A stretch of DNA of 64,000 nt. It comes from Cepaea nemoralis (lineage: Eukaryota > Mollusca > Gastropoda > Stylommatophora > Helicidae). The stretch spans positions 310,001 through 374,000 of the forward strand of contig JACEFZ010017696.1 of the NCBI GenBank assembly GCA_014155875.1, read 5' to 3'. Both the position numbers and the translations under genes were made by a program. Shown piece after piece: positions 54,306-64,000 of this stretch; the stretch's first letter is position 1, and each line of letters begins with the position of its first letter. The notes beneath the pieces were generated by a model that worked only from the letters and a program-made list of their open reading frames with translations, had not been told where the DNA came from and did not search any database.

Positions 54306-54918
54306 TTAAATGCTGGTGCCAAATGTCAGCTTAGAAATACAAAAGCTTCTTATACATAATATTATATCTGGAGATGTCGTATAGCAGCGTTGCGATGACA
54401 TAATTATGTTTTCTCACCTTTTTCTGAAAATTTACTGGATGAAATTTGCTGAATAAATGTTGAAATTGATGCTTAATTTAATTACAAATAATTTAATATT
54501 GTTATGCTAGCTACAGGAATAGCAATTTATATGTCAACTTACTGTTACAAAGCACAGTGGAATAGATCTTAATAACCACAATGTTACAGTCACAGCAGTT
54601 TAATTCTTAAATTATAGGCACAAATAACAAAATTATTACCAGTCCTTTTATGGTTTTATTGCGATCAGTGGAATAATCAGAGGAATTTACATAAACTGTA
54701 CATTTATTGATTATTTTGGAATTATTTAATCTCTTCATGCTGCCAATTATTTCACTTTCACATTTTTTATTTCACACATGACAACACCATATCTACAATT
54801 AATAAAATACCCTACACATGCACGTCGGGGACGAGTTTGTAAAGTAAAGTGATAACAAGATTGTATAAGATTATTACAGTTAGATTGTATAGTAAGATGG
54901 TGATAAATGTTTTTGCAG
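54306..54918. other. AT-rich sequence upstream of the host gene exon, no gene seen
   Basis: It contains the putative branch/polypyrimidine region leading to the acceptor TTTTTGCAG at 54910-54918. A promoter is not visible; the first exon is probably further upstream or outside the recognisable part. Confidence 0.4.
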
Positions 54919-55038
54919 ATTCACTTTTCTCTCCCATCATTGACACTGGTACTCCTAAGAGAAACTGTGTTGAGGAACTGTACAAGCATGGAAGAGTTTC
55001 ATGAAATAACAACTGTGAAACAGGAACTGAAATATGAG
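54919..55038 (+). CDS. Probable host gene, exon with start codon
   Basis: The acceptor TTTTTGCAG precedes 54919 and the donor GAG/GTGAGT follows 55038. The first 69 nt would be 5' UTR; ATG at 54988 sits in a strong context (A at -3, G at +4: AGCATGG). The 17 codons read MEEFHEITTVKQELKYE, acidic, with VKQE fitting the psi-K-x-E SUMO acceptor pattern. The exon ends in phase 0 and links in frame to 55576. Short acidic exons with such motifs occur at N-termini of many animal zinc-finger transcription factors, but no finger is seen here, so the family is not assigned. Confidence 0.55.
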
Positions 55039-55079
55039 GTGAGTTCTCTGTAGTGTCTACAACATCTAGTTTACATTTC

Positions 55080-55470
55080 TATGCCCAGCTGTGTAAATAT
55101 AAGAGAACCGAGCACTTGTTCTGGCTGTCCCGCTGTTATCTCCCAATGTCCACATGTCCTGAGTGTCCCATTGTTATATAATGTTATAAGGGAACTGATT
55201 AAAGTCGCTTAAAAAAAACAAAAGGAACTGATTACTTGTTCTTAGTGTCCCACTGTATTATAATGTTATATGAGAACTGATTTGTGTCCCACTGTATTAT
55301 AATGTTATAAGAGAGCTGATTACTTGTTCTTGATGTCCCACTGTATTATACTGTTATAAGAGAATTGATTACTTGCTCTTAGTGACTCACTGTATTACAA
55401 TGATGTAAGAGAACTTATTACTTGTTCCTGGTGTCCTACTCTGTTTTTGAAGTGTAAAGGAACTGATTGT
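55080..55470. repeat. Intronic minisatellite, ~60-bp degenerate unit
   Basis: Variants of CCCACTGTATTATAATGTTA, then AAGAGAACTGATTACTTGTT, recur about six times between the first two coding exons. Confidence 0.7.
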
Positions 55471-55575
55471 TTCCCTTGGGTGCAAGTATTACAACACAAA
55501 AATACAACAGAGCTGATCACTTGATCTTGAATTCCCACTCTGGAGTAAATTAACATAGCAAGATTTATTTTTCAG

Positions 55576-55644
55576 ACCTCAAGCAGCACCCAATCAGGGT
55601 TTCCATTTAAGGCTGAAATAGTGAAGTTGGAATCAAACTGTCAG
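55576..55644 (+). CDS. Probable host gene, second coding exon
   Basis: 69 nt between the acceptor TTATTTTTCAG and the donor CAG/GTGAGT, open in the phase set by the previous exon: TSSSTQSGFPFKAEIVKLES then NCQ. Both boundaries fit animal splice consensus well and the length is 23 codons, phase 0 to 0. VKLE is a second psi-K-x-E motif. The reading frame and splice sites agreeing with both neighbouring exons is the main evidence that this is a real gene. Confidence 0.6.
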
Positions 55645-55946
55645 GTGAGTTCTTCTTGATTTGTTTCATTCTTCAGAAATTATTACGTCGACAATGTTTG
55701 AACTATATAATGTGAGCATTCATTTGTGTGGAAATACAGATCATGTTATTGGTGTAGTTAGTCGTGACAACAGCACATGACATTGAAGTAGTATTTATTA
55801 GAGAAGCCTTTTGTGTTGTCCTGTTTCTAACAGTGCACTTCAGTATTATATCTCCAGCTGTTTCTCCATTATCTGTGCAGGACAAGTTATAAATGTAACA
55901 AAGATGTCAGCTGAACAGTGAAGTTACGATTTATGAAATCATTTGT

Positions 55947-56062
55947 CACTTTCAGTTTCTGACTGACTGGTCAGGTCACATTTTTGTCACTTTCAGTTTC
56001 AGACTGACTGGTCAGGTCACATTTTTGTCACTTTCAGTTTCTGACTGACTGGTCCTGTCACA
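55947..56062. repeat. 41-bp tandem repeat, about 2.8 units
   Basis: The unit starts CACTTTCAGTTTCTGACTGA at 55947, 55988 and 56029. Intronic. Confidence 0.85.
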
Positions 56063-56067
56063 TTCAA

Positions 56068-56300
56068 TGGAGGGCGTCAGCATGGTCAAATGGATAAGAG
56101 CACTTGCTCTTAAACTTCCCATGTGCTGATGCCAAAGTAGCAGGTTCAACCCCTAGACAGGTTGGCTGGACTAAAATGTCGACTTCTCATCCTTGACTTG
56201 GGGATGTAAATTACAAGTACCTCAGAAGTCAGAATGGGGGTCACTTGATGGCTAGGGAAAGCTAATCCACACACAAACAGCAGTCCAATGCACTAGAAAT
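56068..56300 (+). mobile_element. tRNA-Leu-like SINE (family 2), copy 2
   Basis: tRNA-like head with A box TGGTCAAATGG, a long variable arm (TTCCCATGTGCTGATGCCAA) and B box GGTTCAACCCC, then a body with GACTTGGGGATGTAAATTAC and AGTACCTCAGAAGTCAGA, and an A-rich end. The head resembles tRNA-Leu. It lies in the host gene's intron. Confidence 0.85.
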
Positions 56301-56432
56301 AGAGTTCATAGCGAGCGACAACAAAACAAAACATGAAATAGAAATAATTCAGTTTTGTTTCTAGGTCATCTTAAAGCCCATACTGAATAATTGTTTGGTG
56401 TATGTTGTCTACACACTCATATGTTTTCAATA

Positions 56433-56694
56433 ATTGTGGAGATAGATGTTCCTCCATGCTACATTGTCCAGTTGTCTAGTTCATTCATTGTGGAGATAGA
56501 TGTTCCTCCAGGCTACATTGTCCAGTTTTCTAGTTCAATGATTGTGGAGACAGATGTTCCTCCATGCTATATTGTCCAGTTCAATCATTGTGGAGATAGA
56601 TGTTCCTCCATGCTACATTGTCCAGTTGTCTAGTTCAAACATTGTGGAGACAGATGTTACTCCATGCAATATTGTCCAGTTGTATAGTTCAGAG
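56433..56694. repeat. 54-bp tandem repeat, five units
   Basis: Units at 56433, 56487, 56541, 56587 (shorter, 8 bp missing in the preceding unit) and 56641, each beginning ATTGTGGAGATAGATGTTCC. The 18-codon period keeps a frame open for about 80 codons; no other coding support. Confidence 0.88.
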
Positions 56695-57189
56695 GTAGAA
56701 AAAAGAACTCAACATAATTCAGGAACCAGTTGCCTTTTCTCAAGAGCCCTCATTTTGCAGATGCAGACTACAAGACATGATTTAAAATTCAAGGACCAGT
56801 TAAAAATGTTCAGCACCATGGGTGACCAGACACCTGGATTTTTCTACCTCTGGTCTGGGATCTGATATTTAGCTCTTCCTTTGTCTCTCTAGTATAACAG
56901 CTGGTCCCCTTTTGGTATACAAGTATGTTCCTAAAAGCTAATAACAAATGCCACATCATTCATTAATATTAGTGAGTCATGTAGTATTGATTTTTGCATT
57001 TTTCCTATGCCTTTATAATGCTTAATGCCATCCCCTAATTCAACAGCTAGGGAAGAGTCACACTACTAATAGTTCCCAACGCTTTCTGATTGTAAGTTCT
57101 CATGGTCTACGCTCTCAGTTTTGAGATTCTTTCAGAACCCCTGCAGATTCCCTGCAATCTCATTCTTTCCACATTGGAGTTCTCAATCT
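56695..57189. other. Intronic stretch, no gene seen
   Basis: No recognisable family. The C-terminal end of the LINE at 57190 probably begins at about 57060. Confidence 0.4.
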
Positions 57190-57682
57190 GTTCCTCCACC
57201 TTCTCCACCTAGTCCCACAGGCACACAACCATCTCTCCCTTGTCCATAGGTAATCGACCACCAAGAAGAGGTGCATTCCCTGCCAGCCTATCAGCCTGTT
57301 CATTCCCCCACACCCCCGCATGGCCTGGGCAAATAATCCATACAGTTCTCACAATCTGTGACCTCTGAAGCGAGGTGAGCCATTCCACACAAAACATTCC
57401 TTTCTCCACTTTACTAAGCACACTCCTTGGGTGACTGCCATTTCCATCGACAATGAACTGTATTTTTCATGGAGGACTTTTGTGTTGGCATTCTGGCGGC
57501 GGCATTATGCACAGTGTACCTGTGTGGGCTGTAGGCTTGCCGATACTCCTGTCTGTTCCATTGTTCACTTTTGTTAGCGAGGAGCATTTTGTGTGATATT
57601 CACTGGCACAGGAATGGAGCAATATGGGGACAATAGTCTTCCGTTGCCGTGAAGTTGGAACCACGACTAACTAACTAACTAT

Positions 57683-57714
<32 letters not shown>

Positions 57715-57960
57715 ACTCACTCACTCACTCACTCACTCACTCACTCACTCACTCACTCACTCACTCCCGCCCTCCTTGAGTCTGTAATGAAGTAAGTGTA
57801 TGTTGCAGTGGTCTCCTCTAACCAGCTGAATGCCACTGTGACTGCTTCCACCTCTAATCTCATGCTGGAGGTCATAGTGAGGCTGTGGAATGTTCTACAA
57901 AAATACCCTTTAAATAACCCAGTCAACAAATACTGGGAAGGTGCATACATCACAGCTACG
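57190..57960 (-). pseudogene. I-type LINE RNase H fragment, interrupted by a CTAA-tailed insertion
   Basis: The minus strand 57953-57775 reads SLTMTSSMRLEVEAVTVAFS, TYTYFITDSRRAG (RNase H middle), and 57425-57190 reads SKVEKGMFCVEWLTSLQRSQ, IVRTVWIICPGHAGVWGNEQADRLAG (RNase H end). The break is filled by 57428-57772. The domain is from an RNase H-bearing LINE; the RT part is missing. Confidence 0.75.
57428..57772 (+). mobile_element. Retro-insertion with (CTAA)n(CTCA)n tail inside the LINE RNase H
   Basis: Flanked by the short duplication CTCCTTG (near 57421-57427 and 57773-57779). The tail is CTAA repeats (57667-57712) followed by CTCA repeats (57716-57767). The sequence before it ends CGACTAACTAAC as at 51147, so it is a 3' end of an I-type LINE. 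Confidence 0.68.
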
Positions 57961-58235
57961 CTGTAATATGTTCAAAACATAAAATATCCAGTTAATGAAG
58001 AAGAACAAGAGGCAACAACACAAGAAAATGGCAAACTAAAACTGTTTATCAACACCTATACATCTATGCTCCAATTGTTTTGTTGATAATAATTGACATG
58101 AAATGTTGTCTCCAGAGCAGTCTGTATATTTCTATTCTGTATCACCATTACAAAAGTTGTTGATACTTACTTACTGGTTCTAATTTGTTGCATGAGGGAG
58201 CTATTCTTACACTGTTGTTATATATATATATATAT
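57961..58235. other. Intronic stretch ending in a short (TA)n
   Basis: No gene seen. (TA)n at 58220-58235 forms the mariner target. Confidence 0.5.
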
Positions 58236-58331
58236 CAGGGGCGTTCATTTGAAATATGTTTGTGCCGCACTGCACGTAATTGCGTACGTTGAACATGATA
58301 TGTCATAGTCATGTGATAAGTACTGACCAAT

Positions 58332-59072
58332 TGTCAGCGTCTTGCATTCGCACACAGGCACTCCCGCTCCTTCATATGCACTCGAAGAAACATCAGTTGC
58401 GCGTATGGTATTTTTCTTATTTATTTCAGGCGAACCCGATATCATTAGGCGGTAACTTCACATGAATATACAAATGCCACCTTTCATACTCTGATAGCAT
58501 ACCCACCTTTCATACTCTGATAGCATACAATCAATCTCACAATCCTATACTTGCTATCCTCAAACTAGCGCTCTCGCAAAACTAAGCATTCGCCCTAGAA
58601 AAAAAACACAAGTGTCCTCCTCTGAAACCGTCTCAAGTCCCGTCTGGCGTTTCCAAGCTTGACGGCTGGACTTGTCGTGCTGGACCCCGTGCCGTTGTGT
58701 GAACCCTGTGCTGACTCAACAGTCTCATTGTACTACAGTCTATCCATGCTAGGATAGGTTATTCAGTGTACTGACATCTAGTCCGTTCAGGGAAGTGTCC
58801 CATGAACTGACGTCCCCTTCTATCACCCGGTCTGGTCCTACCGTTACCCTGCCTAAGACACAGTGTATTACAGGATAGACGCCCTGATCTACTGTCCTGT
58901 AGATGTCCTGTCTTATGACCATCCTGTGTCCTGACTTATGTCCTGTCTCTACCCTATCGGCTATACTGTAGATGTCCTTATCTATGTCCTATATGTCGTT
59001 ATCTCAGTCGTTCTAACTCTGTTCTGTCCCTTGTCCTCTCTATGTCCTGTACCTGTCCTCAACACTCCAACA
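58332..59072. mobile_element. Solo LTR (same family as 48756-49481) in the mariner 5' region
   Basis: 741 bp starting TGTCAGCGTCTTG and ending CTCCAACA, homologous along its length to 48756-49481 (shared ACACAGGCACTC, TTTCAGGCGAACC, ACTAGCGC, TCTATGTCCTGT). Flanks CCAAT and TCAAT are a decayed 5-bp duplication. Confidence 0.8.
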
Positions 59073-59140
59073 TCAATGAATAAAAGCGCACATGCTTCTC
59101 GTCCCATGATGCATAGGTTCTGTTTCTGACCGTTGAGAAA

Positions 59141-60177
59141 ATGGCTGGGTTGATCCAAAATCCATCCAAAAAAGCTCAAAGAGCGGTGATTCAGTTTCTT
59201 TCATTTGAAAGGTGTCGACCAGTGAACATTCATCGAAGAATGCAGGCACCATACGGTAACAAATGTGTGTTGAAGACAACAGTGACAGACTGGGCACGAA
59301 TGTTTCGGAAAGGGCGTCAGTTCACAACAGATCTTCGACGGCCGGGTCAAGCGCACATTGTTGCAACAGATAAAAACCATCGCCAAAATTGATGCAGCAG
59401 TACAGATGAACCATTGTCGAAGCATACGTTCGCTAGCGAAATAATTTGATGTGTCAATTGGGACAATTCAGAAGGTCGTTCGTAAGGAACTGAATTATCG
59501 GAAGATGTGTTCACAGTGGGTACCATGGATGTTGACCGACCGCCAAAAAGAGGAACACATGGGATGATGTTTGAACCACTTGCTGCGTTACAGAGTGGAA
59601 GGTGATGAATTTCTCTTCCGCATAGTGGCAGGCAATGAATCATGGTGTCACCACTTTGAGCAGAGCAGCGAAAGAGAGAGCATGCAATGGAAGCACGCTG
59701 GATCACCAAAAGCCAAAGAATTCAAGTTACAGGTTTCCGCTGGTAAGGTTATGCTGAGCGCATTTTTTTTTACCATGGAAGGCTATTGTTGGCTGACTTT
59801 AAAGTTGGTGTCAACATCAACTTTATCCATTACTTGCAAACACTAGACAAGCTGCAAAAAGCCATAAAGAATAAACAACCCGGCATGCTTTCTCGCGGTG
59901 TAATTTTGTTGCATGATAATGCTCGTCCGCATGTTGCAAAGATTGTGCAGGAAGCATTAGCAAAGAAGAAGTGGGAAATTCTGTAACATCCAGCCTATAG
60001 TCCTGATTTGTCACCATGTGATTTTCATTTGTTCGGACCTCTAAAAAAAGCTCTCAGGGGGCAACGATTTCACACAGATGCAGACGTAATGAAATCGGTA
60101 AACACTTGGTTCAGTGAGCAACCAAAATCCTTATTTGCGGATGGCATTCGCCGCCTAAGCAATGGGATGCTTGCCTG
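59141..60177 (+). pseudogene. Mariner transposase, broken
   Basis: Start MAGLIQNPSKKAQRAVIQFL at 59141. N-terminal helix-turn-helix region (VTDWARMFRKGRQF), then frameshifts. The first catalytic motif reads VAGNESWCHHFE, where the Asp usual in this position (family form GDESW or GDETW) is Asn. VILLHDNARPHVAKIVQEAL holds the second Asp and YSPDLSPCDFHLFGPLKKAL the third (D34D signature). Several stops or shifts lie between 59390 and 59790, and an in-frame TAA after WEIL. Its job was cutting and pasting at TA. It is inactive. Confidence 0.88.
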
Positions 60178-60319
60178 AATGCCTATGGCGACTTCTTCTG
60201 ACCAACCCATGGTGAATAATTCATTCAAAATGAATGCTTTGTTTAATTCTACCACACCTGTTAATGTTTCTTTCAAGCTTTTGTAATAAAGCCATTGGAA
60301 CGGGTTTCAAATGAACTTC

Positions 60320-60326
<7 letters not shown>

Positions 60327-60394
<68 letters not shown>
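60327..60394. repeat. (TA)n microsatellite
   Basis: About 33 TA dinucleotides between the mariner and the Helitron-like element. Confidence 0.95.
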
Positions 60395-60395
<1 letters not shown>

Positions 60396-61141
60396 CGATG
60401 TGTGTATGTATTATATATGTATGTATGGGTGCCCGTCCTTTATGCGTTCGCGAACGGTCCATCCGATTGAGATGAAATTTTCTACACGTTTTCCTTTCAT
60501 TCATTTGCAACCAACTGTCATAGTTTTATCTATCAGCTATCAGCTATTACATTCCTAAAATTTAATTTTGTAATTACATGACTGAACATAAGAAAATATA
60601 AAAAAATATTTTAAAAAAGGGATATAACTTTTAGTAGCATTGTTATATCTTAAGTTAAGTCCCCTGGATATAGAAATCTATATGAATTAAATGAGGTGCA
60701 GCCGGGCCAGGTCAGACAGACAGACAGATAGACAGACTGACAGACAGACAGATAGTCGGGAACGGGAGCCAAGTTTACTTTAGATAGATCTCTTCCAATC
60801 ATATATTTATCTATTCTTCTATTCTATCTATATTTTATTGTTATGTTCGGGCAGAACATACATACATAGACAGACAGACGGACAGACAGACAGACAGATA
60901 GATAGATCGATCGGGAACGGGAGCTTATATGACTACTTATATGAATTAAATTAGATGCTCCCCATCAGGGCCTGGGCGAAGTCGGACCGGGTCGGACAGA
61001 CAGACAGACAGATAGTCGGGAATGGGAGCTTATATGACTACTTATATGAATTAAATGAGATGCTCCCCACCAGGAGCTGGGCGAAGCCGGGCCGGGTCAG
61101 ACAGACAGACAAGCAGACAGACAGACAGATAGGTAGATAGG

Positions 61142-61198
<57 letters not shown>

Positions 61199-61237
61199 CC
61201 CTGCCAGAGCCTGGACGAAGCCAGGCCGGGCAGCTAG
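60395..61237 (+). mobile_element. Helitron-like non-autonomous element with GACA/GATA arrays
   Basis: Starts TCGATGTGTG after A-rich/TA sequence and ends in a hairpin CCTGG-ACGAAG-CCAGG followed by CCGGGCAGCTAG and then T. TC at the 5' end, a 3' hairpin plus CTAG, and insertion between A and T without duplication are Helitron features. The interior repeats a ~130-bp block (GAATTAAATGAGATGCTCCC, GCCGGGCCGGGTC) with GACA/GATA microsatellites. Confidence 0.65.
60713..61199. repeat. GACA/GATA microsatellite clusters in the Helitron-like element
   Basis: Clusters at 60713-60755, 60867-60910, 60996-61015 and 61101-61199, each after a GCCGGGCCGGGTC-type block. They form part of a tandem ~130-bp structure. 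Confidence 0.85.
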
Positions 61238-61269
61238 TATATATATATATATTATCCAAACACCCTCAG

Positions 61270-61405
61270 GCTGGTGATGACAGCACAGAAGATCAAACTT
61301 GTAATGTTGGGACGAGTGACCACATGGATACAAGTGTACATCATGAAGATTTCAAACTACTGTATTTGTGTGGAGACGAACAAGGTGGTGATATATCACA
61401 ATCAG
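61270..61405 (+). CDS. Probable host gene, third coding exon
   Basis: The acceptor ACACCCTCAG ends at 61269 and the donor TCAG/GTATCAG follows 61405. Read in the phase of the previous exon it is open for 45 codons plus one base: AGDDSTEDQTCNVGTSDHMD, then TSVHHEDFKLLYLCGDEQGG and DISQS. It is strongly acidic, like the preceding exons. The intron before it (5.6 kb) is filled with transposons. No downstream exon was found in the window, so the gene continues past 64000 or its next exon is unrecognised. Product unknown; a transcription-factor-like N-terminus is only a guess. Confidence 0.55.
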
Positions 61406-61744
61406 GTATCAGTTTAACAAATCTGTTATAACTACTTGTAGTGCATAACAACAACCAAAGTCAATTGCTGATTTCTATAAAGAGACACAATAATGAGTGG
61501 GAAGTTAGTAACAAACAGATAACAAAGATGTGCATGTAATGTCACTGGTTGTGTTTGCACAGAAAATCTCATTTCCAATGTTCAGTTAGTTGATGGCAAC
61601 TGTCAGAAAGTAAGGAAGTATAGCTGAAAATGTAACATGGTTCACACACAGTTGATGTTCATTTATAGCCTTGCTCATACATACATGTTGAAAGTAGAAC
61701 AAAAGAATCACACATCATCTGGAAAAGAATGGACTAATTAGGGA
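61406..61744. other. Intronic stretch, no gene seen
   Basis: AT-rich with no recognisable family. Confidence 0.5.
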
Positions 61745-62125
61745 CACATTGTCAGGATTCAGAGCCAACTGAAGTGCAGTAGACCAAATAATCAAGCTAG
61801 AAAATCAAGTGAAAAGGGCATTTAAAAAATGGGGGGAAAAAATAGCAGTATTTCTAGACCTGGCAAAAGCATACAACCAATGTTGGAGACCAGCAGCCCT
61901 GATCAAAATTAACAAAATAGATATAGTAGGCAGGACATACAGATATATTGAAAACTTTCTTCAAAATAGAAGCTTTTTTGTATGAATACAAAATGAGGAA
62001 TCCAGCATCTATGAACAAGAAATGGGGAGATTATGACACTTAGGGATCAGTAATATCACCAACGATATTCACAATATTAGTAAATGACCTAAAGGAAGAA
62101 AAACTGGAAGACTGTCGTGTCCTCC
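61745..62125 (+). pseudogene. I-type LINE RT palm fragment
   Basis: The + strand reads AVDQIIKLENQVKRAFKK, IAVFLDLAKAYNQCWRPAAL (palm motif A, FLDLAKAY), IGISN-type decayed motif and TIFTILVNDLKEEKLEDC-like sequence. It corresponds to the RT half missing from the LINE type at 5395-6725. Multiple stops; truncated at both ends. Confidence 0.72.
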
Positions 62126-64000
62126 TTTAAAGTGTCGTCCCTGGAGTGAGGAGAGTCAACACCCACATCATAATTTTTCTTTCCTATCAATATCCTGGAG
62201 AATCCACCAGATTCCGTCCAACACACTCCATCAGCCCGTGGACACCTTTTCCTATCACTCTCTCACTGTCGTACTATGCCCCCTCTCATACTTCCCCAAC
62301 GCAACATACTCAACAACTCTTGCTTCTAAAAAATTAATAAAGATTAATTTATTAAAAGAAAAGTGTAACGTATATGAGACGTGTATGCGAAGAAAAATGT
62401 GTGTCGTGTATAATAACATAAATGTATATGTCAGCCCTCAAAGTTCAGGATCATAGTGTACACATCATGGCAAGGATTACACGACATCACACGAGTCAGT
62501 ACAATAGACCTCACCGAAGTCGTATCCTTACTCTCCAGACATGTCCTCCTCCAGGAAGCTCTGATGACCATGAGATCTGAATCCCATGTAAATATATAAT
62601 CCGTGGAAAATACTATTATTGTTCCTAACACAACGGTTCCTATTAGTTCTGTATTTTCACTCTAAACAGTCAATGTATCTAGACAAAAATGGCTTGCTTT
62701 ATTCACTAGATATAGTCTGAAAGTTCTGATTTCCTTGATACGTGGAACAACTACACTTCAATGTTTGGTTTCATCTAATGTGAACATCAGTTCCTACTGA
62801 TCTAGTTCCACATGGGCTGAACATCCATCACTTCAGGTGTGTTAACGATTGGTATGCACTCATGTAGGATACTTATACCATTAGGCTCCACCGAGCAATG
62901 TGTATTAACTTCTTCCGTTGCGAAAGTTGCTGGCCCATCTCTCTACATCATAATTTATCCGGGATCGGATATTTATTGGTTCCGGGTTCTTCATTCCAAC
63001 CAGAGGAACCTGTAAAATAAATCATACAACTGGTGATAGCCTCCCCGTCACTGATCTCTATTAGATGATCGTGGCCATCGGCCTCGCTCAGAAAATACAG
63101 TGATCCTACTCTGTCAGGGACAGATGACCTGAACACATAGGCTATCATCAGGCCAAGACAAGAAAAAAAATCAACAAACAGAATGCGGAACCCCGCCCAC
63201 CAGGGACACCTACGGGAATATCCCAATTATCCCTCATTACTCAATTCTCAACTAGTAAAGCTTATCAACACTTCACTAATCTATTCTCAACTAACAGTGC
63301 TAAGTATCACTCTAGTTTTAACAAGGCTACAGCCTATATTAATTAAAACTAATTATAATAGATTCTACCTTAGGCAAAACCGCCTCATTCCGGGATGGCT
63401 ACTACACTTTGCCATAACGACACATGCTAGTTAATATTCAATTAATCTAACACTGTAGAGCTCTCCCACAAACACGTCCATCATAATCCACGGTTTTGGT
63501 CAACTCCCCATCTCCAATCATGGTTTATGGCAAAACCTAAAATTGGTCACGTGACGGTATTGATGTCCTGCAGGTGTTATTTGGGCATATCATCCATTGT
63601 CAAGAATCCATTTCCCCTGGCTTAGTCACCTGTCAAAGCTGTCATCACTTGTTTTGACCTCCCCAACAAGCCAGCGAGTTACTGTATGATCCCAACAACA
63701 GTTTCCACAACAAACTGCCAATCTGCTGTCGAGGGGTGACAATCCCAGCCATCCTTCCGTTTTATGTCGGGAAATTCTACATGACAGACGGACTGTTTAC
63801 TTCCGAGCTGAGTACTTCCGCTTTCAATCCGACCTGTTGATAAACTGTCAAAGGGATCCGTCTCACTCACCACCGAGTGTTCCCAATCCGTCGACCAGAT
63901 GTACACGTGCAGCTACAAATATTGTCCTGGGATTTTGACATCCGATTTGTTTTTTCTGTTAGTTAAAATAGTTGTCGCTGGCGGATAGTCCGTTTAATCA
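62126..64000. other. Unassigned terminal stretch; two protein-like minus frames
   Basis: No transposon or gene family is recognised. Minus frames at 62948-63226 (LGLMIAYVFRSSVPDRVGSL, then DGHDHLIEISDGEAITSC) and 63679-63906 (STDWEHSVVSETDPFDSL, DGWDCHPSTADWQFVVETV) are richer in protein-like composition than random but lack start/splice support. They could be exons of another gene or chance. Confidence 0.3.

Larger units (their letters stand above)
58236..60331 (+). mobile_element. Mariner transposon, disrupted by a solo LTR
   Basis: Inverted ends GGGGCGTTCATTTGAAA (left) and TTTCAAATGAACTTCCC (right), inserted in TA repeats. A mariner transposase with YSPDLSPCDFHLFGPLK lies on the + strand. 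Without the solo LTR at 58332-59072 it is about 1.35 kb, the normal mariner length. Confidence 0.88.

Noticed and set aside
56340..56400. Possible extra exon after TTTGTTTCTAG
   Set aside because: The acceptor looks fair, but the candidate exon is about 33 nt, its donor is weak, and it directly abuts tandem repeats.
56391..56865. Cys-rich repeat peptide (HCGDRCSS type) as a possible venom-like or ECM peptide
   Set aside because: A 54-bp tandem repeat in an intron with no signal peptide, splice support or stop/start logic.

Overview
The window is eukaryotic and animal: it has GT-AG exons, abundant degraded LINEs, hAT, pogo, mariner and piggyBac transposons, Ty3/gypsy LTR elements, tRNA-derived SINEs and long microsatellites, and no prokaryotic gene layout. 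The LINE families (RTE-like with an APE endonuclease, and I-superfamily LINEs with an RNase H domain and TCAA/CTAA-type tails) suggest a mollusc, probably a gastropod. That taxonomic call is inference.

1-13 kb: LINE remnants on both strands (an RTE-like element at 6.7-10.2 kb is split by a younger I-type LINE), several minisatellites (2.4 kb, 3.7-4.2 kb, a 69-bp x 12 array at 10.2-11.1 kb) and microsatellites.

13-28 kb is a four-level nest. An I-type LINE (+) is split by a 12.8-kb hAT transposon (14981-27748). The hAT is split by a Gmr1-like gypsy retrotransposon (16429-25989, TSD GTTAT) whose integrase lies upstream of reverse transcriptase. Its RT gene is split by a 1.9-kb TG...CA insertion (19279-21188, TSD CCATG).

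28-50 kb is a second nest. An RTE-like LINE (-) is split by a second Gmr1-like element (28448-48688, TSD GAAGC) and by a solo LTR (48756-49481, TSD ATTGC). The second Gmr1-like element contains a conventional gypsy element (30753-42800, TSD GCGA), a hAT MITE that itself carries a SINE, a piggyBac-type MITE, and a (CTT)n-tailed retro-insertion in its 5' LTR. The gypsy element carries a pogo/Tigger transposase and, inside its pol gene, the most notable object of the window: five 402-bp-spaced units, each with a complete type I hammerhead ribozyme core. These form an animal retrozyme-like array with a head-to-head inversion and a 13-bp target duplication (38536-40206).

50-64 kb: LINE and SINE fragments and three exons of a probable host gene on the + strand (54919-55038 with the start codon, 55576-55644, 61270-61405). 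The 5.6-kb second intron is packed with TEs: a tRNA-Leu-like SINE, a LINE, a broken mariner holding a solo LTR, and a Helitron-like element. The encoded acidic N-terminus has two psi-K-x-E motifs; its family is unknown. The last 1.9 kb shows nothing I can assign firmly.

Apart from that host gene, almost every protein-coding stretch belongs to a transposable element and nearly all are broken by stops, frameshifts or insertions. Family names rest on recognised motifs, target-site duplications and terminal repeats, not on database searches.
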